NCBI GenBank assembly: GCA_965153355.1
Contig: OZ231126.1
Span: forward strand, 95,108,001-95,172,000
DNA from: Flaccisagitta enflata
Taxonomy: Eukaryota > Chaetognatha > Sagittoidea > Aphragmophora
Length of the DNA: 64,000 nucleotides
Reading direction: 5' to 3'
The notes beneath the pieces were generated by a model. The model was not told the DNA's origin. It did no database searches and saw only the letters and a list, made by a program, of their open reading frames with translations. Each line of letters opens with the position of its first letter. Within the stretch, counting starts at the first letter, position 1. A program made the translations under genes and the position numbers. Of this stretch, positions 33,313 to 63,317 are shown one piece after another.

Positions 33313-33814
33313 CCTTTTCTTCTCTCAGAACGCCCGAGCATTTCCTATTCGAACTCCATCAGAGTATCTTTTCCTAGAGTGATAGTGCAAGAGGTCAATC
33401 AAGATAGAGTTATTGTCTAAGCTGTTGCATAGAACGAGCTTTTGTTTGAGAGCGTTCACGCTGCTCTTATGAACCTTGACCTACATGTCACGGACCGAGC
33501 TACCGAGAGACGGAAACGAGTGGTTATAGAGGTGCGTTGGCGCTCCTTAAAAGCGTGAGAACTCGTTCAAAATTTATTGTGTTAGCGCGGATCTACAAAT
33601 AGTGATTCTATACTTTTCTGAGTTATAAATATAATGATTAAGTGGTCTACGTGTAGGAGACGACCGGACTAGAGCGATGTCTTTTGTTTTCGTTTTCAGC
33701 CGAGTCTCGGCCTCTCTCGACTATTTCTCACTCTCGCTTCTACTTCTTACGTCGAGTTATTGATTTCTTGTTGATTTATGTTGATTTATCGATGATTCTT
33801 TGATTTCTTGTTGA
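33313..33814 (+). other. Upstream region of RBM39, no exon demonstrated
   Basis: This stretch is richer in CpG than the preceding intergenic DNA (ACGGACCGAGCTACCGAGAG) and lies 0.8-1.3 kb before the RBM39 start codon, so it is a reasonable place for promoter elements. No TATA box, initiator or exon can be shown. Confidence 0.3.
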
Positions 33815-33976
33815 TTTAGGGTAAAGGGTGGGTGTAGGGGTAGGGGTGGGTTTAAGGGTAGTGGTGGGTTTAGGGTTAGGGGTAGGGGTTGGTTTGGGGT
33901 TAGGGGTAGGTTTAGGGGTAGGGGTGGGTGTAGGGGTAGGGGTGGGTTTAGGGGTAGGGGTAGGGGTGGGTTTAGT
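33815..33976 (+). repeat. Degenerate G-rich telomere-like minisatellite
   Basis: About 160 bases of GGGGTAGGGGTGGGTTTAG units with an embedded TTTAGGGTTAGGGG. The strand bias (G-rich on +) and TTAGGG-like words suggest an interstitial telomere-derived or G-quadruplex-forming tract. A related tract lies at 62380-62475. Confidence 0.75.
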
Positions 33977-34099
33977 GGGGTCTGTTCAGTGACTGCAAAA
34001 AAATAAATTGGCCCTTGGGTAATTTTAATTCTTTCTGTATTCAATTTTCATTCTGATGTGAATAGCCCAATGTATGCTTATTCTTGACTCCCACAGACA

Positions 34100-34354
34100 G
34101 TAATTGAATTCTGAGTGACTTTTGTTTACAAATCATCATTTTGCGGACGAGGAACGCGGAGGAATATTTGGACGGCGACATCTGAGAAGCCCTCATCGTC
34201 TTCTTCCCCTCTTCTGGAGCATTTCCATTCTCCATTTTGTGAATTCGCCTTCCAGGTTTTCAGATTTTGATAGGGGAAGAAAAAGCCGTTATCTCACGGC
34301 CGCAATCAAATAAATAAAATTTTTACGTTAATGCAAGATAACATTGTATCGTAG
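34100..34354 (+). other. RBM39: Likely 5' untranslated exon of RBM39
   Basis: A perfect donor (TCGTAG|GTAAGT) sits at 34354/34355. The matching acceptor ACCATATCAG is at 34543-34552, only 26 bases before the start codon, implying a 198-bp intron in the 5' untranslated region. The 5' boundary is not visible and is given only as a guess. A second weaker donor (TTCCAG|GTTTTC) lies at about 34256. Sequence composition around 34140-34250 is exon-like. Confidence 0.45.
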
Positions 34355-34578
34355 GTAAGTTTTACCTTGCTTCATTTTAGCTCTTCGTCCCTTTGTTTTT
34401 CTTAAGTTGCGGCCGAACATTCCCGCCAACTTCTACATAAATATCCACATTAATATTTATCAAGTGGTCTTTTTGTTCTTTTCTTTATGCTAGTTTTGTA
34501 TTTCTCTCGTTTGCTTTATTCCACATGTTCGATATTTTCTCAACCATATCAGGTTCATCGCGTGTTGACGGCCACGTG

Positions 34579-53446
<18,868 letters not shown>

Positions 53447-53754
53447 AAAAACTCTCTTTTAAGCGTCGTCGTCGTTTCCCGCCTCGTTCCCAATGCCCTT
53501 AAATTGTGTAAATTTCGATTTCGAGACAAAAAAAAAAAAAAAAGATTGCGGCTTACCTCGAAAATCTAACGATTCGATTTGGCCCGTTAGTTATATATGG
53601 GAGCGTTTTTGTCATTCCTACGCGGACTATTATTCAAGGCGGGTGGGTGTCGCTGTTGTAATCAGTTTGAAAAATGGATAACTTTTTTGTGCTTAGACTG
53701 ATTTGGTGGGAAGTTGTACTAGGGTGAGGCGCTTACATCCTATCTAATTTTTGT
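53447..53754 (+). other. RBM39: RBM39 3' untranslated/downstream sequence
   Basis: No AATAAA or ATTAAA is seen in the first 300 bases after the stop. There is an A run at 53527-53543, a possible internal priming site. The true cleavage site is unknown. Confidence 0.4.
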
Positions 53755-54480
53755 GATCCAACCAACCCAACCAGCCCAACCAGCCCAACCAGCCTATTGG
53801 CCTAAAAGTGAAAAACGTGCACAACTTAGGCATTTTTCAATCAATTTGGTAGAAATTTGGTATGGAGTCTTAAATGGAATGACTCAACATATGTGTGTGA
53901 TTTATATGGATTTGAGCATGCTAACCGGCCAAACCAACTTACCACCCAACTAGCCTACTGACCAAAAAGTGAAAAACTTGCATAACTTTGTCATTTTTCA
54001 ACTAATTTAATTGAAACTTGGCATGAAGTTTCTAAATGGAAGAACTCAACATATGCACACTATTTATCCTGTCAAACCAGCCTACCACCCAACCAGCCTA
54101 CCAGTGTAAAAGTGAAAAATGTCCATATCTTTGGCGTTTTTTAACCAATTTGGTTGAAGTTTGGTATGGAGTCTCTAAATGGAAGGACCCAACACATGAA
54201 TGTGATTTATTCATATTTCAGCATGCTAACTGTTCAATCCGACCTGCCACCCAACCAGCTTACCGGCGTAAAAGTGAAAAACTTGCATAAATGGGACATT
54301 TTTCAACTAATTTGGTTGAAACTTGGTATGGAGTCTTTAAATGGAAGAACTCAACATATGCACCCTATTTATCCAAACCAGTCTACCACCCAACCACCCT
54401 ACTAGCCTAAAAGTGAAAAACGTGCATAACTTTGCCATTTTTCAACGGATTTGCATGAAACTTTGTATGGAGGCTTAAAT
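53755..54480 (+). repeat. Five tandem copies of a 140-185 bp repeat
   Basis: Each copy has CCAACCAGCC, CTAAAAGTGAAAAACGTGCA, CATTTTTCAA, AATTTGGTAGAAATTTGGTA, ATGGAGTCTT and AACTCAACATATG. Copies start near 53756, 53940, 54080, 54245 and 54385. The array begins about 310 bases after the RBM39 stop. Confidence 0.9.
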
Positions 54481-54790
54481 GTAAAGACTTATAGTTTTAG
54501 CTAACTTACAGGGTAATCGATCTTTTGGTCATAGCGATTTTAAAGAATTGGTGATCTTTAACCCCCCCTCCGTCGCGGACCCAGATACTGTTCAGATTTT
54601 TCTCAGTTAATTGGTACAAGCTTCAATTTCTTTTTGTAACTAGAGAAACCCCATTTAGTGTTGTTAGGTTCATTTGTTATATGTAAGGATTAACTGCTAC
54701 AATTGATGCGCTTCTGCCCTTCAGTGATGACGTCATCTTCCCCCCCCCCCTCCATCTCTCCCTACGTTGATTCTTTTGTCTGATTCATTA
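54481..54790. other. Gene-free stretch
   Basis: Unique sequence with a C run (54740-54750). Nothing is recognised. Confidence 0.5.
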
Positions 54791-55437
54791 CAGATTTGGA
54801 CGGAATTAGAGATGTTATACGTCACTTTTTAAACCACCCCACCTTACAGGCCAAACTCATAATTCATAATGGTAGAGACTTGAAATTTGGTATGTAAAGT
54901 CACTGGGGGAATACTTTTGGGGTCATCAGAGGGATTTTTGAATTTTCGCCCCCGAGCGGAGATATGGGGGGTGGGGTGGGGCGGGGCAACCCCTGAAGGA
55001 TGAAAAATCTAAAAAAAATTTTTTTGAAATTTTTTTTTTTCAATTGCATATGTTGTATCAAGCTTAAGTGAACATGAAAAACCAGAAATAATTGTAAAAT
55101 TCTGATTTTAAGTAATTTTAAAGGTACTTTTAGTATTTAAAAAAAATTTCGTTTGAACTTTTAAATGTGTAAAATTTTGTATATTTTAAGTATCATTGAT
55201 TGATTTTTGAATTATTACAATTGCATAAACTATATTTAACTAGTACAATCAAAAAAATTTGAAAAAAATTTGAAAAAAATTTTTGAACCCCCAGGGGCGA
55301 AAATTCAAAAATCCCTCTGATGGCCCCAAAAGTATTCCCCCAGTGACTTTACATACCAAATTTCAAGTCTCTGGTTTGGTTTGGCCTGTAGGGTGGGGTG
55401 GGTTAGAAAGTGACATATAACATCTTTAATTCCGTCC
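54791..55437. mobile_element. Family C foldback element, copy 1
   Basis: CAGATTTGGACGGAATTAGA after TA on the left; the right arm ends AACATCTTTAATTCCGTCC. The arms (about 170 bases) pair through CACCCCACC and TACCAAATTTCAAGTCTC, AGTATTCCCCCAGTGACTTT, CAAAAATCCCTCTGATG. The 320-base middle is AT-rich and weakly paired. Homologous to 59641-60333. Confidence 0.88.
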
Positions 55438-56519
55438 CATAACACTCTTACTCCTTCACCTTTCGAGAGAGAGAATAACCACTTACACGAGCGGATGTGT
55501 TTAGGATCGGACGCCAGTAATACCTTTCGTGAACAAGGACCAAAACTGTATTTTGTTTTTGAAAATTCGATCTCGATACTTGGAAATAAAAGGAAATCCG
55601 TCAATGTGACATTACTATTGTATGCATGTGCGGCGCCAAAAAAAGAAAAAAAAACTGATGAGAAAAAAAACTGATGAACAGCTCCGGTAAAGATCTGTGC
55701 TCGTTTTGTCGATGCCCTCAGCATGGACCTACAGATGAGCTTAAAATCCACTTGAGCGCCTTGCCAAGTGAGCGAGTTAAATTTTGCCTTTACAGTGAAG
55801 CGGTTTTATTGCTTACATAGAAATAAGTAGATAGTCACTGTGGGATATCAAATACCATGCTCAATAGGCGGGTATGCCTTAATAGCGGGTGCCCTATGGC
55901 GGTGCTACACCGTAATTTGTTGCCTTTTGCTGAATTGTCAAAGTAAATGTGCGCAGACTGATAAAAAGCTGGGAGGTGGGCAGAATGTAAATTAACGAGA
56001 GTGAAAGACTCGGAAAACCGAAAGCTAAAGCTAGGCCATTAGGTGCGTTCAGTTGTTAATTCAAGTAGTACATGGCGACCTACAGAGCACAGACGGACAC
56101 TATCTCTTATTGAGGTCATCGTTGAGGGAGAGTTAGCAGGGACGGGGAATGGGAGACAACCGTGAACGCTGACATGCATGACAGGCAGCATCGAGGAGTC
56201 GCGTGCACTGGACACAGGATAGAAGGCAGAGCAATGATTGTGCGCCGGTAGATGGAGGTAGGAAGTCGGAAAAAAATATAACCAATCCGTTGAAGCCTCC
56301 AGAAGCTGTTTCTTGGTTTTGGTTCATTGGAAAACGGCTCGGCTTGGTCTGGTCCGCGTCTACTTGTATTTCCTTCCCTCTGCTTACAGTTTGACACTTC
56401 AGAGCAAGGCAAGGGTACCGCGTGCTGTGGGCGATCACCGTGATCGGTTCTTATCTCTTTGTCTCTCTCGCTCTTTTATTCTTAGGCTTTTGCCCGCGTT
56501 TTCTCTCGCTCGCTCGCTT
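55438..56519. other. Gene-free stretch
   Basis: A long minus-strand frame at 55305-55751 overlaps a family C arm and has no family motif. 56000-56450 is slightly CpG-richer. No gene is called. Confidence 0.45.
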
Positions 56520-56984
<465 letters not shown>

Positions 56985-57255
56985 TTGCTGTGTCGGTCGG
57001 TACATCCATCCAGAATATGCGAGCGGTTTTGCATTTTAGTTTCTGCCCAACTGTCCCTGACTGGATTGCCGTGTATCCGGCCTAGTATTTTTTGTTCTTA
57101 TAGTGGTTTTATTTTATTGTCATTCATTAGAAATTGTAAGCTTGCTGCTTCATTGTTTCATTGACGTTTCCCTCATTTTTAGTCGTGTGTACGCGACTCT
57201 ACACCTTGGTCTGTCGGTCGGTCTGTCCGTCGGTCCGTCCGTCCGTCCGTCCGTC
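56985..57255 (+). repeat. Family B fragments
   Basis: GTGTCGGTCGGTACATCCAT...GATTGCCGTGTATCCGGCCT (56990-57086) and TTTAGTCGTGTGTACGCGAC with TCCGTCGGTCCGTCCGTCCG (57178-57255). A tail CGCACGCGACTGTTGCCCTC follows the next array at 57590-57612, so the array sits inside a family B copy. Confidence 0.65.
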
Positions 57256-57279
57256 ACAAATATTTCTAAATTTTTGATC

Positions 57280-57565
57280 GTTTTAACATTTCTCAACATG
57301 TTTTAACATTTTTTAATATTTCTTAACATTTTCTTATACTTATTAACATTTTTTAACATTTTTTAACATTTTTTAACATTTCTTAAAATTTCACCTTTAT
57401 TAACATGTCTATTTTTTTAACACTTTTTAACATTGTTTAACATTTTTTAACATTTTTTAACATTTTTTAATATTTTCTAACATTCTTTAACATTTTTTAA
57501 CATTTTTTAACTTTCTGAACATTTTTTAACATTCTTAACATTCTTAACATTTCAACATGTTTTTG
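57280..57565 (+). repeat. (TTTTTTAACAT)n tandem array inside a family B copy
   Basis: About 26 units of 10-11 bp (CATTTTTTAACATTTTTTAA). The family B head is on its left (57178) and its tail on its right (57590), so the array is an internal expansion of the element. Confidence 0.9.
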
Positions 57566-57673
57566 CTCTTTTGTTTGTCATTTCCAGACGCACGCGACTG
57601 TTGCCCTCTTGGGCTTGTTTTTTAAGAAGATAAACTCAAACCAATTAAGAATGTTCCTAATTGAAGGTTAATA

Positions 57674-58372
57674 GTCGCAAAAGCGTTAGACGGTCAGCGG
57701 TACCTGTTTCCCCTATGTGAGTGTTTGTGGGTGTGAGATGGTTAGAGGGGCAGGGGCCCCAAAGGGGCCAATGACCTATGCTGTTTTTTTTTGGACCTCA
57801 AGGATGGAATTAGGGCCTGGAGGCTGCAATTGGGACCTTGAGGCTTGGATTAGGGCCTTGAGGAATTTTAGCTTTGAGGCATGGATTTGAGCTTTGAGGC
57901 TGAGATTTGAGCTTTGAGGCTGGGATTTGAGCTTTATGGGTGGGATTTGAGCTTTGAGGCTGGGATTTGAGTTTCAAAGCTGGGATTTGAGCTTCGAGGC
58001 TGGGATTTGAGCTTCAAGGCTGGGATTTGTGCCTTGAGACTGGGATTTGAGTCTCAGGGCTGGGATTTGAGCCTCGAGGCTTTGATTTTAGCCTCAGGGC
58101 CTCAGGGCTGGGATTTGAGCCTCAGAGCCTCAGGATTTGAGCCTCAGAGCCTCAGAGCCTCAGGGCTGGGATTTGAGCCTCGAGGCTGGGATTTGAGCTT
58201 CAAAGCGGGGATTTGAGCTTCAAAGCGGGGATTTGAGGCTCGAAGCTAGGATTTGGGCCTTGAGGGGGGGGGACAGAGAAGAAGGAGAAGAAGAAGGAGA
58301 AGGAGAAATTTCCCCTATGTATGAAAGCATAGGTCATCGGCCCGTTCGGGGCCGCTGCCCAAAAACTGCGTT
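57674..58372. mobile_element. Family A2 element
   Basis: Left GTCGCAAAAGCGTTAGACGG, TCAGCGGTACC and GGGGCAGGGGCCCCAAAGGG, CCAATGACCTATGC. Then about 20 GGCTGGGATTTGAGCTTTGA units (57790-58260), a purine tract GAGAAGAAGGAGAAGAAGAA, and the right end TTTCCCCTATGTATGAAAGC, ATAGGTCATCGGCCCGTTCG, GGGCCGCTGCCCAAAAA. Its units are more diverged than those at 50935. Confidence 0.85.
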
Positions 58373-58604
58373 TAAATTAGAAACTATATAAGAATATTGA
58401 AGCTTTTAGAATTTATAAAATTTAAAAACATTGAAAGCTTGCCCAAAAAGTGACGTTCTTATAAAAAGAAATAAGTGTACTGTTTCCGCCCCTATCTTTG
58501 TCCGCCTGTCTTTCTTTCTGCCCTCCTATCTGTCTTTCCCCACACCTCTTGATATATGTACCCTACTTGTCGATCTTTCTTTTCACTCACCTGTCTTTCC
58601 TTCT

Positions 58605-58606
<2 letters not shown>
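58373..58606. other. Short gene-free spacer
   Basis: AT-rich then pyrimidine-rich; nothing recognised. Confidence 0.5.

Positions 58607-58690
<84 letters not shown>
58607..58690. repeat. (CT)n microsatellite
   Basis: A pure TC run of about 41 units. Confidence 0.98.
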
Positions 58691-58692
<2 letters not shown>

Positions 58693-59097
58693 CTTTTCTC
58701 TCTCCCCCCCTTTGAATACTTTCTCGCACGTTATTTCTCCCGCTCTCTCTATCGTTCTCTCCCTTGCTCTCGTTCTTGTTCACTCTCGGTGTCTCCCTGT
58801 GGCTCTGCTGAATATCCTCTTCGTCCTCTTCCTTGCTCTGCTCGGCTCCTGCTTCTTTCAACATCGGCGGTATTATATCGCTGCTCTCGAGCTCGCTCTT
58901 GCTTGCCTGCCTGCCTGCCTGCCTGCCTGCCTCCTTTCCAGCTGCCGTTCCTCTTGCCTGGCTACAGCAAGTAGGGGCTCTTGCTGCGGAGGAGTACCCG
59001 AACACGCTGCTCGGCTTCGTGCTTGTCTTGATCCTTGTGCTAAGTGTTCGACGGGGAAAATATTCTTACAGTACGTGACTCTAGTAGATTTAAGTAA
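58691..59097. repeat. Pyrimidine-rich DNA with a (CTGC)n tetranucleotide run
   Basis: TTGCCTGCCTGCCTGCCTGC at 58899-58931 within a CT-rich, open but motif-less region. Frames on both strands are open for 150-200 codons because of composition. They show no family signature. Confidence 0.6.
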
Positions 59098-59275
59098 AAA
59101 CCAGGCCGGATACACGGTTACTTCGGTTGGAGGGGGGTCGGTTGGGCAGGGGCCACATATGCGGTCACCAGAGCATTTGAGCAGGAGCAGTACGGTCAAA
59201 GAATTAAAAACATGAAAAAAAGTTGTGTGACCATCAAGCGACCGACGGACAAAGCGGGGTGTAGTGTAGCACGCG
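59098..59275 (-). mobile_element. Family B copy, reversed
   Basis: CCAGGCCGGATACACGGTTA, a degraded GGAGGGGGGTCGGTTGGGCA, GAGCATTTGAGCAGGAGCAG, AGTTGTGTGACC, an AAGCGACCGACGGACAAAGC tract and GGGGTGTAGTGTAGCACGCG. The first CGCG word is lost. Confidence 0.7.
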
Positions 59276-59640
59276 TCAAAAAAATGGGCACGTACATTTC
59301 CCCCCCTGTATTTTTGTGTGTGTGGAGGGAAAGTATGAAGGGAGGCTGTGCGCCTCCGCCTACCTGTCCGCGTCAAAATGTTGGGATAAACGTAACCCTC
59401 TTACCATTGCGTAAGATCAATCTTACCTCTGAATCTGCTCCCAATTATTAATCACGACCCCCAAATTACCACTATGAAATATCAGCGCTGGCCTGTTACC
59501 TCCAAATAACGATTCATTTTGTGAAATTCTGAGGAGTTATTATCATGCTATGTCAACTGATAGACAGCAATGATATTAGCGATAATAAATGATTTAGGAA
59601 ATGCGTTACACGCTGTATTTTGTCTAAGAACACAGTTTAT
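59276..59640. other. Gene-free stretch
   Basis: Unique DNA; nothing recognised. Confidence 0.5.
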
Positions 59641-60333
59641 ACAGGTTTGGATGGATTATAAAATGCTATATGTCACTTTCTAACCCACCCCACCCTACAG
59701 CCCAAATTATTTATAGTAGAGACATGAAATTTGGTATGGAAAGTCAGTGGGGGAATACTTTTTGGACCATCAGAGGGTTTTTTCAATTTCCGCCCCTGAG
59801 CAGAGATATGGGGGTGGGGTGGTGTAACCCCTGAGGGTTAAAAAATCTCAAAAAAATTATTTTCATTTTTTTCCTATTTTTGAATTGTATTGGTTAAATC
59901 TAGTTTATATCATGGTGAATATACAAAAAATTTTGAATTATTCGCAAAATTTGAAGAGTTATGCACTTTTAAACGTTAGCACAAGGTATATCAAAAACAT
60001 TAAAAAAGCTTATAAAATCACTTAAAATTGGAATTTTATAATAATTTTTAATTTTTCATGTTTATTAGAGCCTAATACAACATATCCAATTGATAAAATC
60101 CAAAATCTCAAAAAAAAATTTTTTGAGATTTTTCAACCCTCAGGGGCTACCCCACCCCACCCCCATATCTCTGCTCAGGGGCGGAAATTGAAAAAAACCT
60201 CTGATGACCCAAAAAGTATTCCCCCACTGACTTTCCATACCAAATTTCATGTCTCTACTATAAGTGGTTTGGGCTGTAGGGTGGGGTGGGTTAGAAAGTG
60301 ACATATAGCATTTTATAATCCATCCGAACCTGT
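59641..60333. mobile_element. Family C foldback element, copy 2
   Basis: ACAGGTTTGGATGGATTATA at the left and TATAATCCATCCGAACCTGT at the right, 19 of 20 pairing, each with TA at the edge. Arms of about 200-300 bases pair well, including CACTTTCTAACCCACCCCAC, TATTCCCCCACTGACTTTCC and GGGGTGGGGTGG. The centre is AT-rich. It is better preserved than copy 1, so it moved later or was converted. Confidence 0.92.
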
Positions 60334-61375
60334 AAGTACATCAGCCTCAGATTTGGTAAAAAAATAGGAATATTTTAAGAACATGCTCAGGCTCAAACTT
60401 TTGTAAAATATATTCTAAAGTTAGTTAAAACATATTCTTAAGTAGGTTTTTACGTAATTTTTTAAAGAAACAGAATTTGTGCAGAATCTTCGAACCAAAG
60501 CAATTCAACCAGTTACCTTCATCATTTATATCTTTTAAATTTCATAACTTAAATTCATATGGACTGAGAATAAAATATATTTATTTTATTGAATATGAAT
60601 AGGTAGCAACTATGATAAAAAATCTTCAATGTTACAAAAATAAGAAAAGATTAAAACGTTTGAGCCTGAAAAATTGCTAGAAATAAAAATGCTGAGCCTC
60701 ACTCCAAAAAACTGTGTTCTTATAAAGAATACGGCGTGTATTCACCCCCGGTTGGTTATGTTTCAAGCCTCTCGGCTCTCCCAATCTCTGATGTGTAGCC
60801 GCAGTGCTGCAATCCCTTTTCTCATCGCACCGTCCTCACATTTCAGTCCTTCACTCTGCCTTCGTCCTCGCTCTCAAACGGATCTCGCTCAATTTTATTT
60901 TTATCTCTATGGGGAAAAAATAATTCACATTTGGTCTCAACCGGAACCTAGTATAGGATTATTGTTTTCAATATTGTAGTATATCTGCGGGTATGCTCTC
61001 CGCTTCGCACTGCACTCAAGAAGGATTATTCCTGGTATGATATGCGATCCCCACTTGGCCACTTTATTGAACCGTTTCTGCAAAATAAAGGTAGGGGTAG
61101 TCCTGAGCGCATCCTTTTCGAGCTCGAAAAACTAGCTCGGGAGGAGCAACGGTTTTTACCGCGCTTTTGTTCTCTGACTGAAATTTTGTGAATTTTCCTC
61201 TTCTGTTTATTCGACCGTTTCTGTTTTCAATTACCCTTTTTGTTTGTTCTATAACGGTCACATGTTTTGAGGAATATTTTTCAATTTTACCCAAATCACT
61301 TATATTTGAAACGCTTACCGTATGTTAGAAGCAAAGTCAACCTTAACTGGAGGATAGATTTTTATTACAAATACA
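60334..61375. other. Gene-free stretch
   Basis: AT-rich; frames at 60674 and 61064 show no family motif. Nothing is recognised. Confidence 0.5.
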
Positions 61376-61377
61376 GA

Positions 61378-62680
61378 CGATAGTGAAATACAAGAAGTTA
61401 ACCCCCCAAAAACTGTAGCTTCCCCCCCTATAGCCATAACTGTTAAATGAAGAGAGGCATATAAGATAGAGAATGAAAGTTTACATCAATACAATTAGTA
61501 AAAAATCTCAGGATTATGTTAAAATTGTGGGATTTTACCGCCTATCTCTTTCTAGACCAATTTTGACCCCAGGAATCCAAATCTGCAGTCAAAAATGGTC
61601 TCAGGTCAATATTTTGATAGGCTACAGCTACATTTCTCAGGTCAAAATATTGTATAAGGTCAAATTTTCAAAATTGGAAATTTGTCAATTTGATTGCAGA
61701 TTCAAAATCCTTGCAAAAAACTGTGTGAAGAAAGTGTCTTTCTTTTTTCAAAATTTTGATTAAAACATTGTCAAAATTAACATTATCCGTCAAAACCAGG
61801 CCAAATTTAGACAAAAGAGCAATTTTACTCTATTTTGGATGTTTATCGCTAATTTTGACTATGTTCCAATCAAAATTTCAAAAAAAAGATAGATACTTTC
61901 TTTTGGTAGTCTTTTCCAAGGATTTTTAATCTGCAATCAGATTGACAAATTTCCAATTTTGAAAATTTAACCTTATATAGTATTTTGACCTGAAAAATGT
62001 AGCCGTAGCCTATCAAAATATTGACCTGAGACCATTTCTGACTGCAGATTTGGATTCCTTGGGTCAAAATTGGTCTAGTCTGGGATGGACGGTAAAATCC
62101 CCCAATTTTGACATAATTCTGAGATTTTTTAATACAATTAGCCTTATCAGAGCGATTTTGGAATTTCAATCCTAGTGAAAAGTTACAGCTTCAATACTAG
62201 CCAAAATTAACACTTATTGAATGTTAAAAACGCAATTTTTTACTGGTTTTTTTTTTTTTGCTATAATTTTTACTAGGAATGAAATTTGAAATCACTCTTG
62301 AGGTTAATTGTATTGATATAAGGGTCACGTTAGCAATGATAATCCGGGTCTTTTGTATTTAAGTGTTTTTAAGCGGGTAATGTTTTAGGGTTAGGGGTGG
62401 GGTAGGGGTTAGGGATGGGGTGGGTTTTAGAGTTAGGGTTAAGGTGGGGATTAGGAGTAGGATGAGGGTCAGGTGTGCGTTTGGTTTTATATGTTTTAGC
62501 TCGAGTAAGCTTAAATTGAACATTTGTCTTTGCGGAAAAAAACAAGTGACGGGATTGAATTCTCTAACATTACCGATAAAAGCTTCCATTCTCTACCTTA
62601 TGTCTTTCTTCAATTTGCGTTTGAGGTTGTAAGGGGGGGTGCTACAGTTTTTGGGGGTTAACTTCTTGTATTTCACTTTT
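61378..62680. repeat. 1.3-kb nested palindrome
   Basis: Outer arms: GTGAAATACAAGAAGTTAAC with AAAAACTGTAGC (61383-61425) against GCTACAGTTTTTGGGGGTTA and ACTTCTTGTATTTCAC (62641-62678). Inner arms: 61500-61740 against 61880-62125, for example GTCAAAATATTG, AGGTCAATATTTTGATAGGC with GCCTATCAAAATATTGACCT, and AAATTTGTCAATTTGATTGC with its mirror. Between inner and outer right arms lies a 62170-62620 segment with a telomere-like tract, so one arm has gained an insertion. Confidence 0.88.
62380..62475 (+). repeat. Degenerate telomere-like G-rich tract
   Basis: TTTTAGGGTTAGGGGTGGGG and TTAGAGTTAGGGTTAAGGTG words; G-rich on the + strand like 33815-33976. It lies within the right half of the nested palindrome and has no mirror in the left half. 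Confidence 0.7.
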
Positions 62681-62712
62681 GTCTGATTAGATTAAATTAA
62701 AGATTCCCGTAA

Positions 62713-63046
62713 CAGCAATTTATGCAAAGTCATAGGAATGTTCTCTATCAAAGGGATATAGCTCAAAATCCTGCATAGTATAGATGATCCATGGAAAAAA
62801 TTTGGCCATGGGGCACCTACAAAGTGTTGCCGCCACCCACCCCCTCCCCCTCAATAAAACATAGGAAATTTTGGAAGCCACATTTCTTATTATACATTCA
62901 TTGAACATATCTGAGATATGAGGGGAGGATGGCGGCCACACTTTATAGAGATCCCTTAATGAATGTTGTAAATCATCTTTAAATATGATTTTAAACTATA
63001 TCCCTTTGATAAAGAACTTTTCTATGACTTAGCGTAAATTGTTGCC
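62713..63046. repeat. 334-bp foldback element
   Basis: CAGCAATTTATGCAAAGTCA and CTATCAAAGGGATATAG on the left pair with CTATATCCCTTTGATAAAGA and TGACTTAGCGTAAATTGTTG on the right. The middle pairs too (CAAAGTGTTGCCGCCACCC with GGATGGCGGCCACACTTTAT). Confidence 0.85.
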
Positions 63047-63155
63047 ATTGAATTTGCGTTATCTTTTTTTTTTCCATTTTGAAGCTCAAATCCTCTAAGA
63101 TTGTTCTTATTTTTTCGATGTGTAAACTGTGCAAAAAAGTATATTCATTATTTCA
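63047..63155. other. Short spacer
   Basis: AT-rich; nothing recognised. Confidence 0.4.
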
Positions 63156-63240
63156 TGGGTGTATATAGTTGCAAGACCTCAGCTTTCTTCTCTCTCCCCT
63201 CCCCCCCTTGGTCGATGGTCCCTTGATTTTCTTCCCCGTC
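63156..63240 (+). mobile_element. Family E end fragment
   Basis: CATGGGTGTATATAGTTGCA, a C run and CTTGATTTTCTTCCCCGTC match the first 100 bases of the 29113 copy. Confidence 0.65.
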
Positions 63241-63317
63241 TAGCCCCTACATGATGATATTGGGTGGTTTCATGACAGATCAACCAAACTGAAATCCTAA
63301 AAAAGTGGGTTTGCTTT

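Noticed and set aside
53447-53754. A polyadenylation signal for RBM39
   Set aside because: I looked for AATAAA and ATTAAA and found neither. The A run at 53527 is genomic and is not evidence of a poly-A site.
55305-55751. 148-codon minus-strand frame
   Set aside because: Its 3' half translates a family C arm and the rest has no known motif, so it is probably chance.
58556-59215. 219-codon Ser/Leu/Cys-rich frame and its minus-strand partner
   Set aside because: It is driven by the (CT)n and (CTGC)n tracts. The opposite strand is open too, and no domain is seen.
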